Origin: Eutreptiella sp. 'Long Island Sound 2002'
Taxonomy: Eukaryota > Euglenozoa > Euglenophyceae > Eutreptiales > Eutreptiaceae
Assembly (NCBI GenBank): GCA_964036045.1
Contig: OZ038384.1
Location: 26,542,351-26,606,350, forward strand
DNA: 64,000 nt
Reading direction: 5' to 3'
In this document: positions 1 to 11,577 of the stretch, piece after piece
Position numbering within the stretch: the first letter of the stretch is position 1
Layout: every line of letters starts with the position of its first letter
Program-made: the position numbers and the translations under genes
The notes under the pieces: generated by a model
The model's input: the letters and a program-made list of their open reading frames with translations, nothing else
Databases searched by the model: none
Told to the model about the DNA's origin: nothing

Positions 1-2400
1 CTTACTTCAAATATTTGCAACTAGTCCCCAAATAGAGTCCCCATCCGTTGTTGTCATTTGTTAGATCATTTTTGAACTCCGCCATACCAATTTTTACATT
101 TTATTTCCTTTTTTCCAATGGTCACTATCTTGAAATAGTTTATACCCTCACCCCAACTGGTGAAAAAATCTTCCAAATTGTCAAACTCTTTTCAATCATT
201 CTATGATTGCTCGCAAATGGTTTTTATGACTATGTCTCATCGGTTTTTGACCCACTATGTCCAAGTGGCATATAAGTGCCCGGCATTCGTTGTTTTCGTT
301 CCCAATTCAGTTTTGTTTCCGCTCTAAAAAGGAGAAAGGGTGTGAGTGTGCATTGGTTTTTGGAGCATACACCTTTTGTGGACCCCTGTAAATAATCTTG
401 AATTTCCTAAAAACAATACTTGACTCACCCCAAATAAGTTTCCACATCCTTCAAACAATCTTTTACTTTCTTTTATTGCTGCTCATTCCATATGCACGCT
501 TCAAAAATCCCTGGAGCTAGTGGACGGTGAAGTACGCAACAACGTAGCCATAATGTACCTCGCACCAAAAAACAACAAACAAAAATGGCGGAAAATGGCA
601 GAAAATCAACGGAAATGGAGAAAATAGGGGCGGGGTGGGGAGAGAGGACCAGAAAAGATAGCAAAAGCCGTGAAGCTATGGTGGAGGGCATTGGGTCTCC
701 TATTTCCCCATATTTTCCCTTTGTGGCTTTCACCAATGAATCCTTCCCGGGTCTTGTTGCCCATTAAACCCTATTTTTTGACCTTTTCAGCCCCCAAACG
801 ATCCGTTTGTTCGCGGAGATTCCAAAATTTCCCACACTTGCGCACTTTTCATTTCCTCGGGAGAAATCCTTAGCACACCCATCCCAACCATGACCAAATA
901 ACATTGTTTTTTTTTCTACCAAGATTTTGTGACAAATTCCCTATTTTTCAACAAAGCATCAAAGAATTTCTTTTATTTCCCCCCATTTCCTTCGTTGGGC
1001 TTAGCTTATTTGCGGATAGTGGGCCGTTATCGTACCAAAAGCGGGTATTTATAACCCCAACGTGTAAATTTTTATAATTTCCAAATGCTATGAAATACAT
1101 CCTTTTGGTTTCCTTCTGGTTCGAGCTACGGCGGGGGGAATTGGGCCCCCCATTTTCTATTGCTCGTCAAAAACCTTCATCCATGAACCCCACCCCAAAC
1201 TCGAGTTGCCAATCAAATCCCTATTCTTCGACTTTTTCAGCATCAATGTCTACATTTTTATGTGGAGCATCCGAATTTTCTCACACTGTCCAGCTTGTGT
1301 TTTCCTCGCGGAGGCGGAGAAGGTTGCTGGCTGCCATGGACTTGGTAACATTGCCCGGAAGTGTCTCATCGTGGGGGTTTTGATAGAGAGCGGGGCATGC
1401 AAACTCTTTTTTCTTTTAGACAGGTAGTAACACTATCAAAGCGGCCTGACCACGTGGCGAGCCGAAGTTCACGGGGCTTAGCCCATCATATAACTTCCTC
1501 CCCATAAACAAGCTCAGCCACCAACGGGACCGTAGCTCGCCCAGGTGTACCCGCTGTTGCATATGATACATGGTTTTTCGGTAGAAACACGGAACCCAGT
1601 CGTGGACCGGGGTAACTATGTATTGACTCGTATGTTTTGCGTACCCCAAGCGCATTCGCACTTTGCACTGCGGACAAAAAACCATGGGTTTTTGTCTAAA
1701 TCTACCGCACTGCCTTCCGGACCTGTTGGGGCGGTGGACGCACAGCAAAGCTATTGTCGCGATAGATTTCACGGTGTTGGTGAGCCCAGGGTAGCCGCGC
1801 TGTGACACCCGATCTAGGGGACTGCAGACTCACAGGTTGCTGTAGTGTGGCTTCCCTTTCACCTAGGGGCAGTTTTATTTGGTCATTTCCAATGGTGCAA
1901 CGGCTACCATGCCTTGAATGCGTTGTTGTTATACATTATACGTGACTGCCATCGGAGAAAAATTTTCCGGGTCCAATAATTTCAACTCACGTGCGTACAA
2001 AAACCCAAGTTTCAGTCTAGCATTGTCTCACTGCCTACCCATCCCTTGGTGCTCGGGGCGGTGGACACACAGCAAACTAAGGTCACGACAATGCCACGGA
2101 GTGAGAGCGTATGCCCGGTCATCTTGCACAAGGACGGCTGCACCGACTGTCTAGTACCCCTCACTCCGGAATCGCCACGTTGAGGGAAAATGGGGAGCGA
2201 TTGGACAAAACAGATGGCTGATGGCTTATGGCTAATGCCTGTGGGTGATTTGGGGGGGGGGGGGGGGTGCGATCCAGTAAATATGCCAAACAAGCTACGT
2301 TGGGACATAATAATGAATGGCTGGCACACGGGTGCTGTCTGTGGGGTGGAAGGGTCAATATGTAGTAAGGTGGGCGGGGGGGGGGGGGCTCGCCGCATGA
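1..2400. other. No recognisable gene; AT-richer flank
   Basis: I see no domain, splice-supported ORF or RNA gene here. The first 1.4 kb is AT-rich. A phrase beginning GGGGCGGTGGAC and ending CACAGCAAA occurs near 1728 and again near 2056, in similar surroundings, so part of 1.68-2.11 kb may be an old duplication. Long G runs occur at about 2251-2266 and 2379-2389. Confidence 0.5.
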
Positions 2401-2639
2401 GATCAAGACTTTAGACTGTTGTTGGGGCGGCGGCTCGGTTGGGGGGGGGTATGGTTGTCAACTATGACTCAATCAATCAATTATCCATGCTCCCAGACGC
2501 TGGACTGGCATGTGAGTGGCAATGTGGGGGAGGGGCAGAGCAAGGTGAGAGGGTTGGCAGGGCCCAAGGGCTATAGCTGCGAGGGGGGGGGATGATGGTC
2601 ATTAAATAGTAGTTCTGGTTGGCAGAGCGTTGGCAAGCT

Positions 2640-2745
2640 CTCACTATTGCACTCACGTCGCTTTCATTGAAATTCCTCGGCGCACACGCACGTGAATCTT
2701 GCTAAGGACAACGGACTCAGTTCATGCACAGAGGTACTGAGGTAA
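2640..2745. repeat. Diverged dispersed repeat, copy A (partner at 3785-3905)
   Basis: The stretch with CTCGGCGCACACGCACGTGA, followed by a GAATCTTG phrase and a TTCATGCACAGAGGTACTGAGG phrase in the same order, reappears at about 3785-3905 with scattered substitutions. A shorter, weaker match lies near 2805-2870. No coding capacity is visible. The two copies bracket the first ~700-bp dispersed element. Confidence 0.55.
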
Positions 2746-2989
2746 GAAGGCTGAGAACTGTTGTCGGGCGTGATGTATGCAGATATCCTTTCGCTGTAGA
2801 CAGCCAGGTTTCACTGCAGCACTCACACTGCTGTCACACGGATATCACATTGTCCTTGGCGCGCACGTGTGAACAATATGGAGCAACCGGACACCACTGA
2901 CATTGAGGCTTGTGGTCACTAGCCGAGGCCTTGAATGATGGGGGGGGGGGGGCAAAGTAGGTAAGAAGGTTTGGCCCAAAGGTCATTGT

Positions 2990-3722
2990 CTTAGGGGGAG
3001 CCTTCAGCGCAGTGCGCGCGCAGTGCAACTATTTGGGCGTCTGACCGTACTACAGACCCATACGTGGAGCCACTAGGGCCCCGCAAGGAGCGCCCCAAGT
3101 ATCCGGAGCAACTTGTCAGGGGTGTGCCAAAGGTGATTGAGCGGATCTTGCGGTTCGGCAAGGGTAACCACTTATCAAGGGATGAGGAAAGTGTAATTAT
3201 CCAGGATGGGCTTGATGGCCAACTATTTCCTGAAGGCAGCCGTGAAGCGCCAACACTGCAGCCTGAGATTGACCGTTTGCGCTCTGAGAAAAGAGAGAGA
3301 GAGGCCAAGAAACAAGCAAAACATGCGCAACAAGTCCTAGAAAAGCGGCAACGCACACTCGATGTTTTTTGTGTTGCTCCGCCCCCTTGGGCCGATGTGG
3401 CTTCGTTCAGCTCCAGTCTCCCTCAACCCTCTCAGTCCTCGCAACCCGCTGTGGCTACACAATCTCAACCCCAATCGGATTCTAACCGCAAGGAAAAGGA
3501 GAGAGCCCATTCCTCACAACCGTAACCACTAGCTAAAAAAACCAAGATAAGGAAGCAACCCGATGAACCTCGAAGATTCACCTGGAGATGTTGCCCCATG
3601 TACATGAGAAAAGCTGGGGCACTTTGGGTCACCTATTTCTAAGGGCGTTTCCAAGGGGTGTGCTTGGAGGCTCTTTGGGGGAACATAGTTTAAAAGTAGC
3701 GTGCAGTGCAAATATTCCCCCT
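2990..3722 (+). repeat. ~700-bp dispersed element, copy 1 of 3
   Basis: The left end (about 2990-3066) carries GCGCAGTGCGCGCGCAGTGC, then CAACTATTTGGGCGTCTG and an AGACCCATA phrase. The right end (about 3607-3722) carries GGCGTTTCCAAGGGGTGTGC, then GAACATAGTTTAAAAGTAGC and GTGCAGTGCAAAT. Both ends recur in the same order and at nearly the same spacing at 43675-44402 and 49385-50107. The interior differs between copies. The two ends share a short direct repeat resembling GCGYGCAGTGCAA. The type of element is unknown; a non-autonomous element with conserved ends is the simplest idea. Confidence 0.6.
3064..3525 (+). CDS. Hypothetical charged and Ser/Pro-rich ORF inside the dispersed element
   Basis: This is a 153-codon ATG ORF ending in TAA. 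The first ~75 residues are mixed and charged. Residues ~77-100 are rich in Lys/Arg/Glu/Gln (an EIDRLRSEKREREAKKQAK segment) and could form a short coiled coil. The last ~45 residues are Ser/Gln/Pro low complexity. No known domain is recognised. It lies in the divergent interior of the ~700-bp element, so it may be a fragment of a longer transposon protein or a fortuitous ORF. The composition looks more like real protein than most ORFs nearby, but I cannot assign a function. Confidence 0.35.
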   Translation: MEPLGPRKERPKYPEQLVRGVPKVIERILRFGKGNHLSRDEESVIIQDGLDGQLFPEGSREAPTLQPEIDRLRSEKREREAKKQAKHAQQVLEKRQRTLDVFCVAPPPWADVASFSSSLPQPSQSSQPAVATQSQPQSDSNRKEKERAHSSQP

Positions 3723-3784
3723 CGGGGTCAGGGCTGAGAAGTGGGGATATGACAAGTATTAAGTAATTCAAGTCGACATAACGG

Positions 3785-3905
3785 ATGCCAGGCTTTCACT
3801 GTTGCGACTCACACTGCTTTCATGGAATTTCCTCGGCGCGCACGCAAGCGAATCTTGGTGAGGCTGATGGACCCGGTTCACGCACAGAGATGCCGAGGCA
3901 AACCA
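3785..3905. repeat. Diverged dispersed repeat, copy B (partner at 2640-2745)
   Basis: This matches 2640-2745 through a CTCACACTGCTTTCATGGAA phrase, CCTCGGCGCGCACGCAAG and a TTCACGCACAGAGATGCCGAGG phrase. Orientation is the same. It lies just outside the right end of the first ~700-bp element. Confidence 0.55.
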
Positions 3906-4085
3906 TAATTGAGATCGGGGACATGAATCATCAGAGCAACAAGTGGGGGTGGGGGGGGGTAGAACAAGTCGCAAGATTGGCACAGCGGATGCCGCCTTTC
4001 ACTACATGATGTTAGCTCACACTGACATGGGATTGTTTGTTGTCGGATTGATGCAGTTGCAAGTGAATTAATCCCCTTAGGCCAA

Positions 4086-4750
4086 CTCGGGGCAATCTTC
4101 AATGGCATCTATGAATAGGCGTCAAATATGGTTCCAGGATTCGATGTAATCAGGTACATGAGAATGAACCAGCCCAGCGAAGAATGTCGGCAGCACTAGC
4201 AATCCAGTTAGACCATTTTCAATTAAGTCAATCCCGCCGTGATATTCATTGACAGTTGATTTCTCTTCAGCGAGCCAACTGGATCTAGATAGAGATGCAT
4301 TAGTAACGGCGAAGAACAGGCAAGTAATTCTTTGCGACACTTCAGTGACAACTGCAAGCGTCAGGATCACGAACCCAGGGGTGGTTTCATGTAGTTCAAC
4401 TCCACCGATTGAAGGCGCACAGGTGTAATGCGGGGCAATCTTCAATGATATCCTGTGAACAAGCGTTAGATGTCATGGTTCCAGGATTCAATGTAATCTA
4501 GTTACGCACAATTTCAACAAGAACTGATCAGATATTAATAATGAGCCAGCCCGGCGATAAATGTCTACAGCACCAACAATGCAGTTAGATCACAATCAAT
4601 TCCATCCCGATTTCATATTCATTGACAATTGATTTCTGTCCACCCAGCGAACTACATCCACATAGAGATGCATCAATAACAAAGAGGTACAGGTAGGTAA
4701 TTTGTGCGGCGCTTCCTTGACCGCCGCAAACGTCCGGATCACGAACAACT
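4086..4750. repeat. Diverged tandem duplication, period about 345 bp
   Basis: The phrase GGGGCAATCTTCAATG opens each half (near 4089 and 4433). Both halves then carry, in order, GGTTCCAGGATTC, a CAGCCCGGCGA-like phrase, TTCATTGACA, a TAGAGATGCAT phrase and GATCACGAAC. A later phrase, CATGTAGTTCAACTCCACC (4390), recurs at about 4938, so a third partial unit may follow. Minus-strand ORFs cross the region but I recognise no domain in them. Confidence 0.6.
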
Positions 4751-5028
4751 ATGCCGAATTAATCACTCGGAACAATGTCGTGTGGCCAGTAGTTGATATC
4801 CGAAGACACATAGTTGGCGGCGCTTGATGTCAAAGAAGAGCCTGAGGGTGGCGGCGGCCCGTGCCACGGGCCCCTTGTCCGCGGGCTGACGATTGCATTT
4901 AACAAGTGTCCCCTGCTACCGGGGGGATGTATGTTTCATGTAGTCCAACTCCACCACTTGAAGGCGTGCAGATGCCACGAGTATAAATAACTATGCGTGC
5001 TGTGCAGCATCAAGGGGGCAACATGCAG

Positions 5029-6012
5029 CAAGATCTTCAGCAATACTCCAGCGTACCATCAGCACGAACGCACTGCCAGTCAAGGTATAGCAGCAAGCCG
5101 GGACTCAGTTCGGATGGGCCAGTCGTATTGGGTATTTTCCAAGTATTTCGACCATGGCGTGTAGGGGCTTTGCGATGGACTCTAGGAACTAGCTATTGTA
5201 CTCACCGGCAGGTCATTGAGACATCGGCTCTCCACTCACTGACAGTGGAAACTCCAGTGATGTCTGTGATGCAGTACAAGTTGTGCCCAATCACTGGTCG
5301 CAGTAGGCGTGCCATGATCATGGGCCGAGTACAAGTCGTGTACGGCCGTGAACCGCATTGAGGCGAATGCACCGGTCCTGTCACATGACAACAAGCCTGA
5401 GAAAGGGAGCAGGAGACTTGCGACCTGAGGCAAGGCACTCAACGGAGGACTTGGTCTGGGGACTGTGTTGAGAGTTGTCGCTCCTCTCAAGGCGGGATGT
5501 ATCTTGGTTTTTTTTTTTGACAAGATCTTCAGCAATACTCCAGCGTACCATCAGCACGAACGCACTGCGAGTCAAGGTATAGCAGCAAGCCGGGACTCAG
5601 TTCGGATGGGCCAGTCGTATTGCTTATTTTCCAAGTATTTCGACCATGGCGTGTAGGGGCTTTGCGATGGACTCTAGGAACTAGCTATGGTACTCACCGG
5701 CGTGTCACTGAGACATCGGCTCTCCACTCACTGACAGTGGAAACTCTAGTGATGTCTGTGATGCAGTACAAGTTGTGCCCAATCACTGGTCGCAGTAGGC
5801 GTGCCATGATCATGGGCTGAGTACGAGTCGTGTGCGGCCGTGAACCGCATTGAGGCGAATGCACCGGTCCTGTCACATGACAACAAGCCTGAGAAAGGGA
5901 GCAGGAGACTTGCGACCTGAGGCAAGGCACTCAACGGAGGACTTGGTCTGGGGACTGTGTTGAGTGTTGTCGCTCCTCTCAAGGCGGGATGTATCTTGGT
6001 TTTTTTTTTGAA
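5029..6012. repeat. Two-copy tandem duplication, period 492 bp
   Basis: AGATCTTCAGCAATACTCCA starts at 5031 and again at 5523, and the following ~490 bases match almost base for base. Each unit ends in a T homopolymer (about 5508-5518 and 6000-6009). The few differences are point changes, for example ATTGGGTATT against ATTGCTTATT near 5130 and 5622. The duplication is therefore recent. The ORFs inside it appear twice and show no known domain. Confidence 0.9.
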
Positions 6013-6103
6013 ACCTTCTCGATCTAGTAGCCCTGCTAATTAGGGGATTGGGTCGCACACGTTCAGTTCAGAATTCAACCACATTGGATGCCCATGTCCC
6101 CCT

Positions 6104-8714
6104 TTGAACACCAAGGCAAAGAGACCATCATGTTGGCATCGTTGCGGCCATGCTTTACAGGGGGAATGTAGTGTGGTGCCACATGCCTGTGCGACAGCCC
6201 ACGGTGCCGCGGGGGTTGGGGGGGGCAAATCGTTGCTCGAGCCCGTGTCCTTCAGGCGCGGCAGGGGCACGCGGAAGGGGGGGGGCGGTGGGCGAGGGAG
6301 AGAGCTAAGACAGGGGGTCATCATTGTTGACTCTGATGAGAGTGCGCCTGAGCCTATGGTGTTGGCTGACAGGTTTCGGGCACAGGTGTTGATGGTCCTA
6401 GATGCGGGTGGTATTGCAGATGAAGAGTTCTTAGAGATTTCCCAAGCTAGGAACCAGACCCTGCCCTTTCACCATGGCTGATGCTTGTTTTTGACCTGAG
6501 CCCCGTTTACCATACTGTCATTTGTCCGCCTTTAAGAGTATTGTCTTGTAATGTCGACAGGTAGAGCCACTAATTCACCTGCTGCTTCGGAGCCTGCTAG
6601 CAATGAGGACCTTACCCTGAGCCTGGTTGTGGTCAAGGCGCCCAGCAGCAGTCCTAAAAAGGGTTCATTGAAAAGAAAGTACGGAGGGTTACGGGAAGAC
6701 GACCTCTGTGGGAAACGGGTACGCAAGGAGCTACAGAAGGTGGTGGTGTCCAAATTGAGATTTGATGATAACCTACTTCATGGTCACATGAGAACCCGAG
6801 ACCCCAAAGTGGTACAGTTGCGACGGGAGGACCCGGAGGCCAATCCCCCCACTCGTCCTAGTACCATACAATGCTGCCTGGATGTTGGTGTGTATGCTAT
6901 CATGACCCGCGCGCGTTCCGCGCTGCAGTGCACTTTTGTTTTTCACTGATCCGTGGTATTCATTGTTTTTTTTTTACCAGCAACTGCTGGGTGCTTGGGG
7001 GTCAACATCTCTCATCTACCCTAGTTGATATGTGAACTGCTCTGAGGACAGGCAAACGGGTGCCTGAGTGGCTGAGCCATGTGATGGTTGAGGTTATTGT
7101 GACCGAGTGTGGCTTGCAAACACGACAACGGATTTGTGGTGATCACAAGGCGAAAAAGCATCTCACTACCAGTGTGACGATGGGCCAAATGTGTCCTGGC
7201 ATGGACAGTGAATTGCGGGCCACTGAAAACCACAATTCGGCACTAATTACTGCTCTGCGCAAGTGTGGCAAATTTGGGTTCTCCATCAATGCAATGTCTC
7301 TCCATGTTTGTCATCAATATCGGTTTTGTTCCACTCGGTGTGAGTCTGTGGTATGTGTGCACACTGACACACGTCAAGTCCTGGGAAAACTGGACACCAA
7401 TTGTGATCTTTGTGGATTTTGGTGGCAACCTTGCAAGGCCAAATGTAGATGCGTTTAAAGCTAAGAGTGTGGAAAGTATGATGTTTTTTTCCACGTTTAC
7501 TGACGTTTGTGTGCTGCAACGCACTTCTTCCATGATTCACTGAGTTTGCCGCCTGTATGATAGATCTTGCCCCATTTGCAATGAGCTGTATCTTTGGTCT
7601 TGGTCTTGAATCCATTGGTGATATTTTGGCCTACATGAATTCGGCGGGGTGTACTATTGGTGGACTGTGTGCCCTACAGCGCACAATCAATAGGGATCGC
7701 ACGTGGGAGCTGGTGTTTTTGCATCTAGAGAACGTAATCTTGCATGAATCTAGGCGTATGTTGCAGCAGGTTACTGCAACACTGTTTTGGTTTTTCAATT
7801 GTTGTTTGTTTTTTGCAGCACTACGATGCCTTGGGTAATAATGAGGAGCTTCAGAAGGTCAAGTGTCTGCTCAAATGTAAGCTTGCTGCCAACAGGGTGA
7901 ATTCGGGTAACAGGGTGTGGTCCGAGTCCAATCAAGGGCAAGATGGGATGCAATTTCTGAGGCTCCAATCTGGTCTGTTGGCAGGAACCCTTTCGCATCA
8001 TCATGGCAAAGCATATTATCCAACTTGCATAAGGAGCGGACTATGACATTGGTAGAGGGGGACAAGCAGCAAGTTGCCATTGCCTTTGTTGTTGCTTGTG
8101 AGGCTGTGGCAAAAAACTTGGGGCTCTGAACTACAGCATGGTATATAAGGCACACAAACGCCCCGTTTTCATTTTTTCTTTCCAATGCTATAGTGTGCTT
8201 CCCACCATTTACTTCACATTGTTGTTGATGTGGGGGACAATGTGAGTGGTTGTGTTGTACATCCCCTACTGCTTGCAACATTGCAGGAGAACACACCCCA
8301 ATGTTTGCTGGGAAGCAGGTGTCGGTTATGTTTGCTATGCAGCTATTTCGGGACCTTGAGGCCACCAGTGGTTGGCGGTTTGTTACTCTACACTTTTATG
8401 ACTTTGAAGGCACACACCCGGTGCACCGGTTCAAGGAGCACGCCGGTGTTATTGCTGTTGCCGACCACCTGCCTAGTAAGGTGCCCAACTATGTGTCTTA
8501 TACACAAAAAGCACTGAAATGCAACATCTGCATGTCACTAGTTGGTTGGGTGCTGCAGGAGCTTAACATTGTACCCTCTGCTAATGGGCAGGAGGTCTGG
8601 TTGTTGTGTGTTACTCAACAGCCACACCCTATTACACTCCTTGTGACGTGCGTGGAGTCTGATCTTAATGTTGCCGTTGCATTCAACAGGCGCTGTGGTC
8701 TTCCGGAAGAGTAG
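6104..8714 (+). CDS. Possible multi-exon gene of unknown function (exon boundaries uncertain)
   Basis: Several plus-strand open stretches in this span look protein-like and are flanked by plausible splice signals. They include about 6300-6470 (acidic, with VIIVDSDESAPEP), 6551-6864 (Lys/Arg-rich, with KRKYGGLREDDLCGKRVRKE), 7050-7410 (Cys-rich, after a pyrimidine-poor AG at 7049), 7917-8129, and 8284-8710, which follows a TTGCAACATTGCAG acceptor-like sequence. Intervening pieces repeat a CTGCAGTGCACTT-like phrase and contain stops. I do not recognise a family in any segment. Alternatives are a decayed transposon gene or chance ORFs. The outer limits are those of the visible open stretches and not a proven start and stop. 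Confidence 0.25.
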
Positions 8715-9990
8715 TGCCTTTCTGTCAGCAATGGTCTACAGGAGTTCGATGCAACCTATGTGATTGAATAGGATGGTGTGTGGAAACGTCTTTTGCATGG
8801 TGAGGTACCGATGTTTCACCCATTTGTTGTTGGTAGCGCAAGACCAGACGACGATTACACCAACAATCTGTCTGCCGAGGCGGGAAGGCAGCCACACCCT
8901 CAAAAGTCCCGATAACTGCTGCTGTGAAGGCCGCCACACCAAAACCCAGTGCTGCTCACTCTGATCGGAAGATCCCGGGTAAGAGCCTTGGACCCTTCCA
9001 CTAGCGTGTTTAGCAGGCCAAGGCCTGCGCCACCAAGGGGAAGTGGAAGTAAGATCTTTTTGTTTGACACGTATGTACTCCTATGAATGCTCTGAAGTGC
9101 TGCTTTTAACAAAAAACGTGATGCAGTGCGCTTTTGTCACTAGAAGCGATATTTGCACCCCATTTATGCTAGTTTTCCATATAGCAACGCGCCGCAACGC
9201 GCTTCATTGTGATTTCGTCCTTTTTGAAGCCCTTGGAAGGACCACGTGTGTCGAATGTGTTTGTTTGAATTTGGATGTGCCTGTCAGCACCATTTATTGC
9301 AGGAATGCTTTGCACAATCACATCTCGCATCATTTGGAAGGGGTGACTCATGGAGAGTCACTGTGGTACACGGGGACAACAAGATGCCTTGCTTTGTGTT
9401 TTGTCTCATCCTTGTCTGACACGTGTGCACGAAGCAAAGATTTGAAAAGTGACAAAACCATTGGTGAGAACCCCCAAAAAAATTGCGCGATGAGGGGGTT
9501 GAAAAACACCATCATTTTGTTGGGGGTTTAGGGGGGGGGGTTTCCATTTTTTGAGAACGTGTGTAAGTGGCCGCCTAAGACGGTAAGTTTTTGCCCCCAA
9601 CCTGTGATACTGTCTCCAAATGCTTGGAGACGGATTTACACATTGATGCACAGGAACATAAAAAAACCCTTTCTACCCCCTAGAGGGTGCTATTGCGGTT
9701 AGCCAGTTAGGCTAGTGGGAATGTGCGAAGCTTTGTCCGACTGTCACATAGGATTATCAATATGTCCCACTTCATGAAGAGTTGGCAAACTATTTTGCGG
9801 TCCGGGGCGTATATTCGTGGTCGTAGTGTCAATAGGGGGGGGGGTGCGCAAATTGATGACTGTTTTGCATAGCTTTCTCACAACGGGCCAATGACTGTAC
9901 ACAAAAGTGCCACGGACCCGACCATCCTCCCCCACCCCTCAGCATCAGAAGGAACATCACCGTGCGGTTCGCAAACTTGAGCATGCAGAA
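8715..9990. other. Intergenic or decayed sequence, no gene recognised
   Basis: There is no domain in any frame. There is a run of G near 9530-9540 and another near 9836-9842. Plus-strand ORFs near 9043-9531 are Cys-rich but carry no family signature. The large minus-strand ORF that begins at 9878 is antisense to the RNase H described next and is treated as its shadow. Confidence 0.45.
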
Positions 9991-10530
9991 TAAGTTCGGG
10001 GGCTGCTACACACGCTGCATCCGGAGGGGGGAGAAATAGTATGGACACAATGATCATCGGACAAGCCACAGGTGGGAGATTGCTGGCTGGGCGGATATGG
10101 AGTGTATTTCCCGTCGAGACCCAAAATGAATTTTTACCAGTGGGGGAATTGCAAAACATAGGGCGTGCGGAACTGAGGGCACTATTGAGGGATCTTAGTG
10201 AGGTCACAATGCTTAAGCCACAGGCCAGCCGCCATATTGTGTGATTCAAAATACATTGTAGACGGCTGCAATGGCCAGGCCAAAAAGCGGCAGAGGAACA
10301 GTTGGAGGACCACATCGCGTCTAGTCGTACATACCGATCTGTGGAACCAAGTTTTATTTTTGTTGGAGGTGTGTGCGTCACATGTGGCTGTGCATCACAT
10401 ACCCTCCCATTCTGGCTGGACAGCGAATGATTTAGTCGATCAATTGGCAGGGCAGGGGCACATGCACAGGCCGTTGTGGACAGTGAACACCATTTTGCCG
10501 GATTCAGCGGCCAGACAGCTATAGGACGAT
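9990..10530 (+). pseudogene. RNase H domain remnant of a non-LTR-type retrotransposon, frameshifted
   Basis: Two plus-strand reading frames together give an RNase H fold pattern. The first frame (to about 10240) carries NIGRAELRALLRDLSE, where the RAEL glutamate is the family's second catalytic acid. The second frame (from about 10200 to 10524) carries ILCDSKYIVDG (third catalytic Asp), then VHTDLWNQVLFLL, then VAVHHIPSHSGWTANDLVDQLAGQG (the His-x-Gly, Asn and final Asp region). A single-base frame change between about 10200 and 10245 joins them. The first motif (YTDG-like) is not clear upstream, so the 5' part is lost or diverged. RNase H domains of this kind are common after the reverse transcriptase in LINE-type elements. 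No reverse transcriptase is visible nearby, so this is a fragment. Confidence 0.7.
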
Positions 10531-11575
10531 TCGGATGTGTAGATTCTTGGCACACGGTTGCGCACACCACCACCGATGACACGAGAGCACAATGATTTTG
10601 TGCCCTCGACACGAGAGTCTCTAGTCGTACCGTCACAGGGGGGAACGCCACTGGGAACACCCAGCTCAACGGGTGCGACACCTGAACGTCAAATGATACC
10701 ACTGGTGTATCTGTCCGACACTCCGTCGCCACGTGTTTCTTTGGATTTCACAGATTTTGATATTTCAGCATGTCATTTAGGGTACTTGAGCCTATGGGCT
10801 AGAGTCCACACAACCAATAAATGACCAAAAGGCATCCATGCACACTGTATGGTGCCAAATACAAAAAGTACAAAAATGTTTTGGACATATTGTTACGAAG
10901 GAGCACATTGGTGGGTGTGGAACTTGATTTCAAGAAAACGACCGGATGCACCCCATAGCGGCCACGTCCGCGAGGTGGCCCCTCCGGCTCACGCTGTGGA
11001 GTCCTCGGGGCTGATGGTGCGCGGACCGGTCCTCCACTACCCCTAAGCTTTGCGCTCAGCTACTCGTCCCGCTCCACCTATGCGCTTCCTATCGTGCAAG
11101 CGTGTCGTGCACCATCGCCCTCACAACCCACGGGGAGGTCCTCTCTTCGACCTGACGTGCTGGGTTCACCCGTGCACATCATAGATGACATCCTCGGGTG
11201 AGAGGGGTGGGATGTCACCAAGAGGTCCACCCGTGACCGTGCTGCAGTAGGCTAGCTAAGCCCGCACGATGGCACTTGCGGACCTCAACTATGTACATGT
11301 CACCACTCAACATTTTAAAATCCACATGTGGCGAGCGCACAACATGCGGACCCCACCATGCCTTTTGCTGGCACTGGGACCCTTTGTACATAAATTGCGA
11401 CACGTTCGCGCGATCCTCCGGGCCCCCGTCCCCTATCGTCATTTGACGATCCTGGCTCCAGGGGTGGGGGACTCACCCCGGATCTGCCTCCCGACGATGT
11501 GCTTTTGCCGGTCTTGGGTCTGCTTGAGGCTCGCAATGGTGGCGGCGTTGACGCCCACCACGTGGCTCGACATAT
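10530..11575. other. No assigned gene
   Basis: ORFs near 10558-10824 (Thr/Pro/Ser-rich, in the wake of the RNase H) and 11269-11673 show no domain. On the minus strand the stretch about 11485-11580 reads as a plausible exon (SSHVVGVNAATIASLKQTQD) followed by a GTGAGT donor-like sequence. It abuts the G-rich cassette at 11578, which suggests that the cassette interrupts an older minus-strand gene. Confidence 0.35.
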
Positions 11576-11577
11576 AT

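Noticed and set aside
9878-10732. Minus-strand 284-codon ORF
   Set aside because: It is antisense to a clear RNase H signature on the plus strand, has no domain of its own, and its residues mirror the complement of the RNase H codons.
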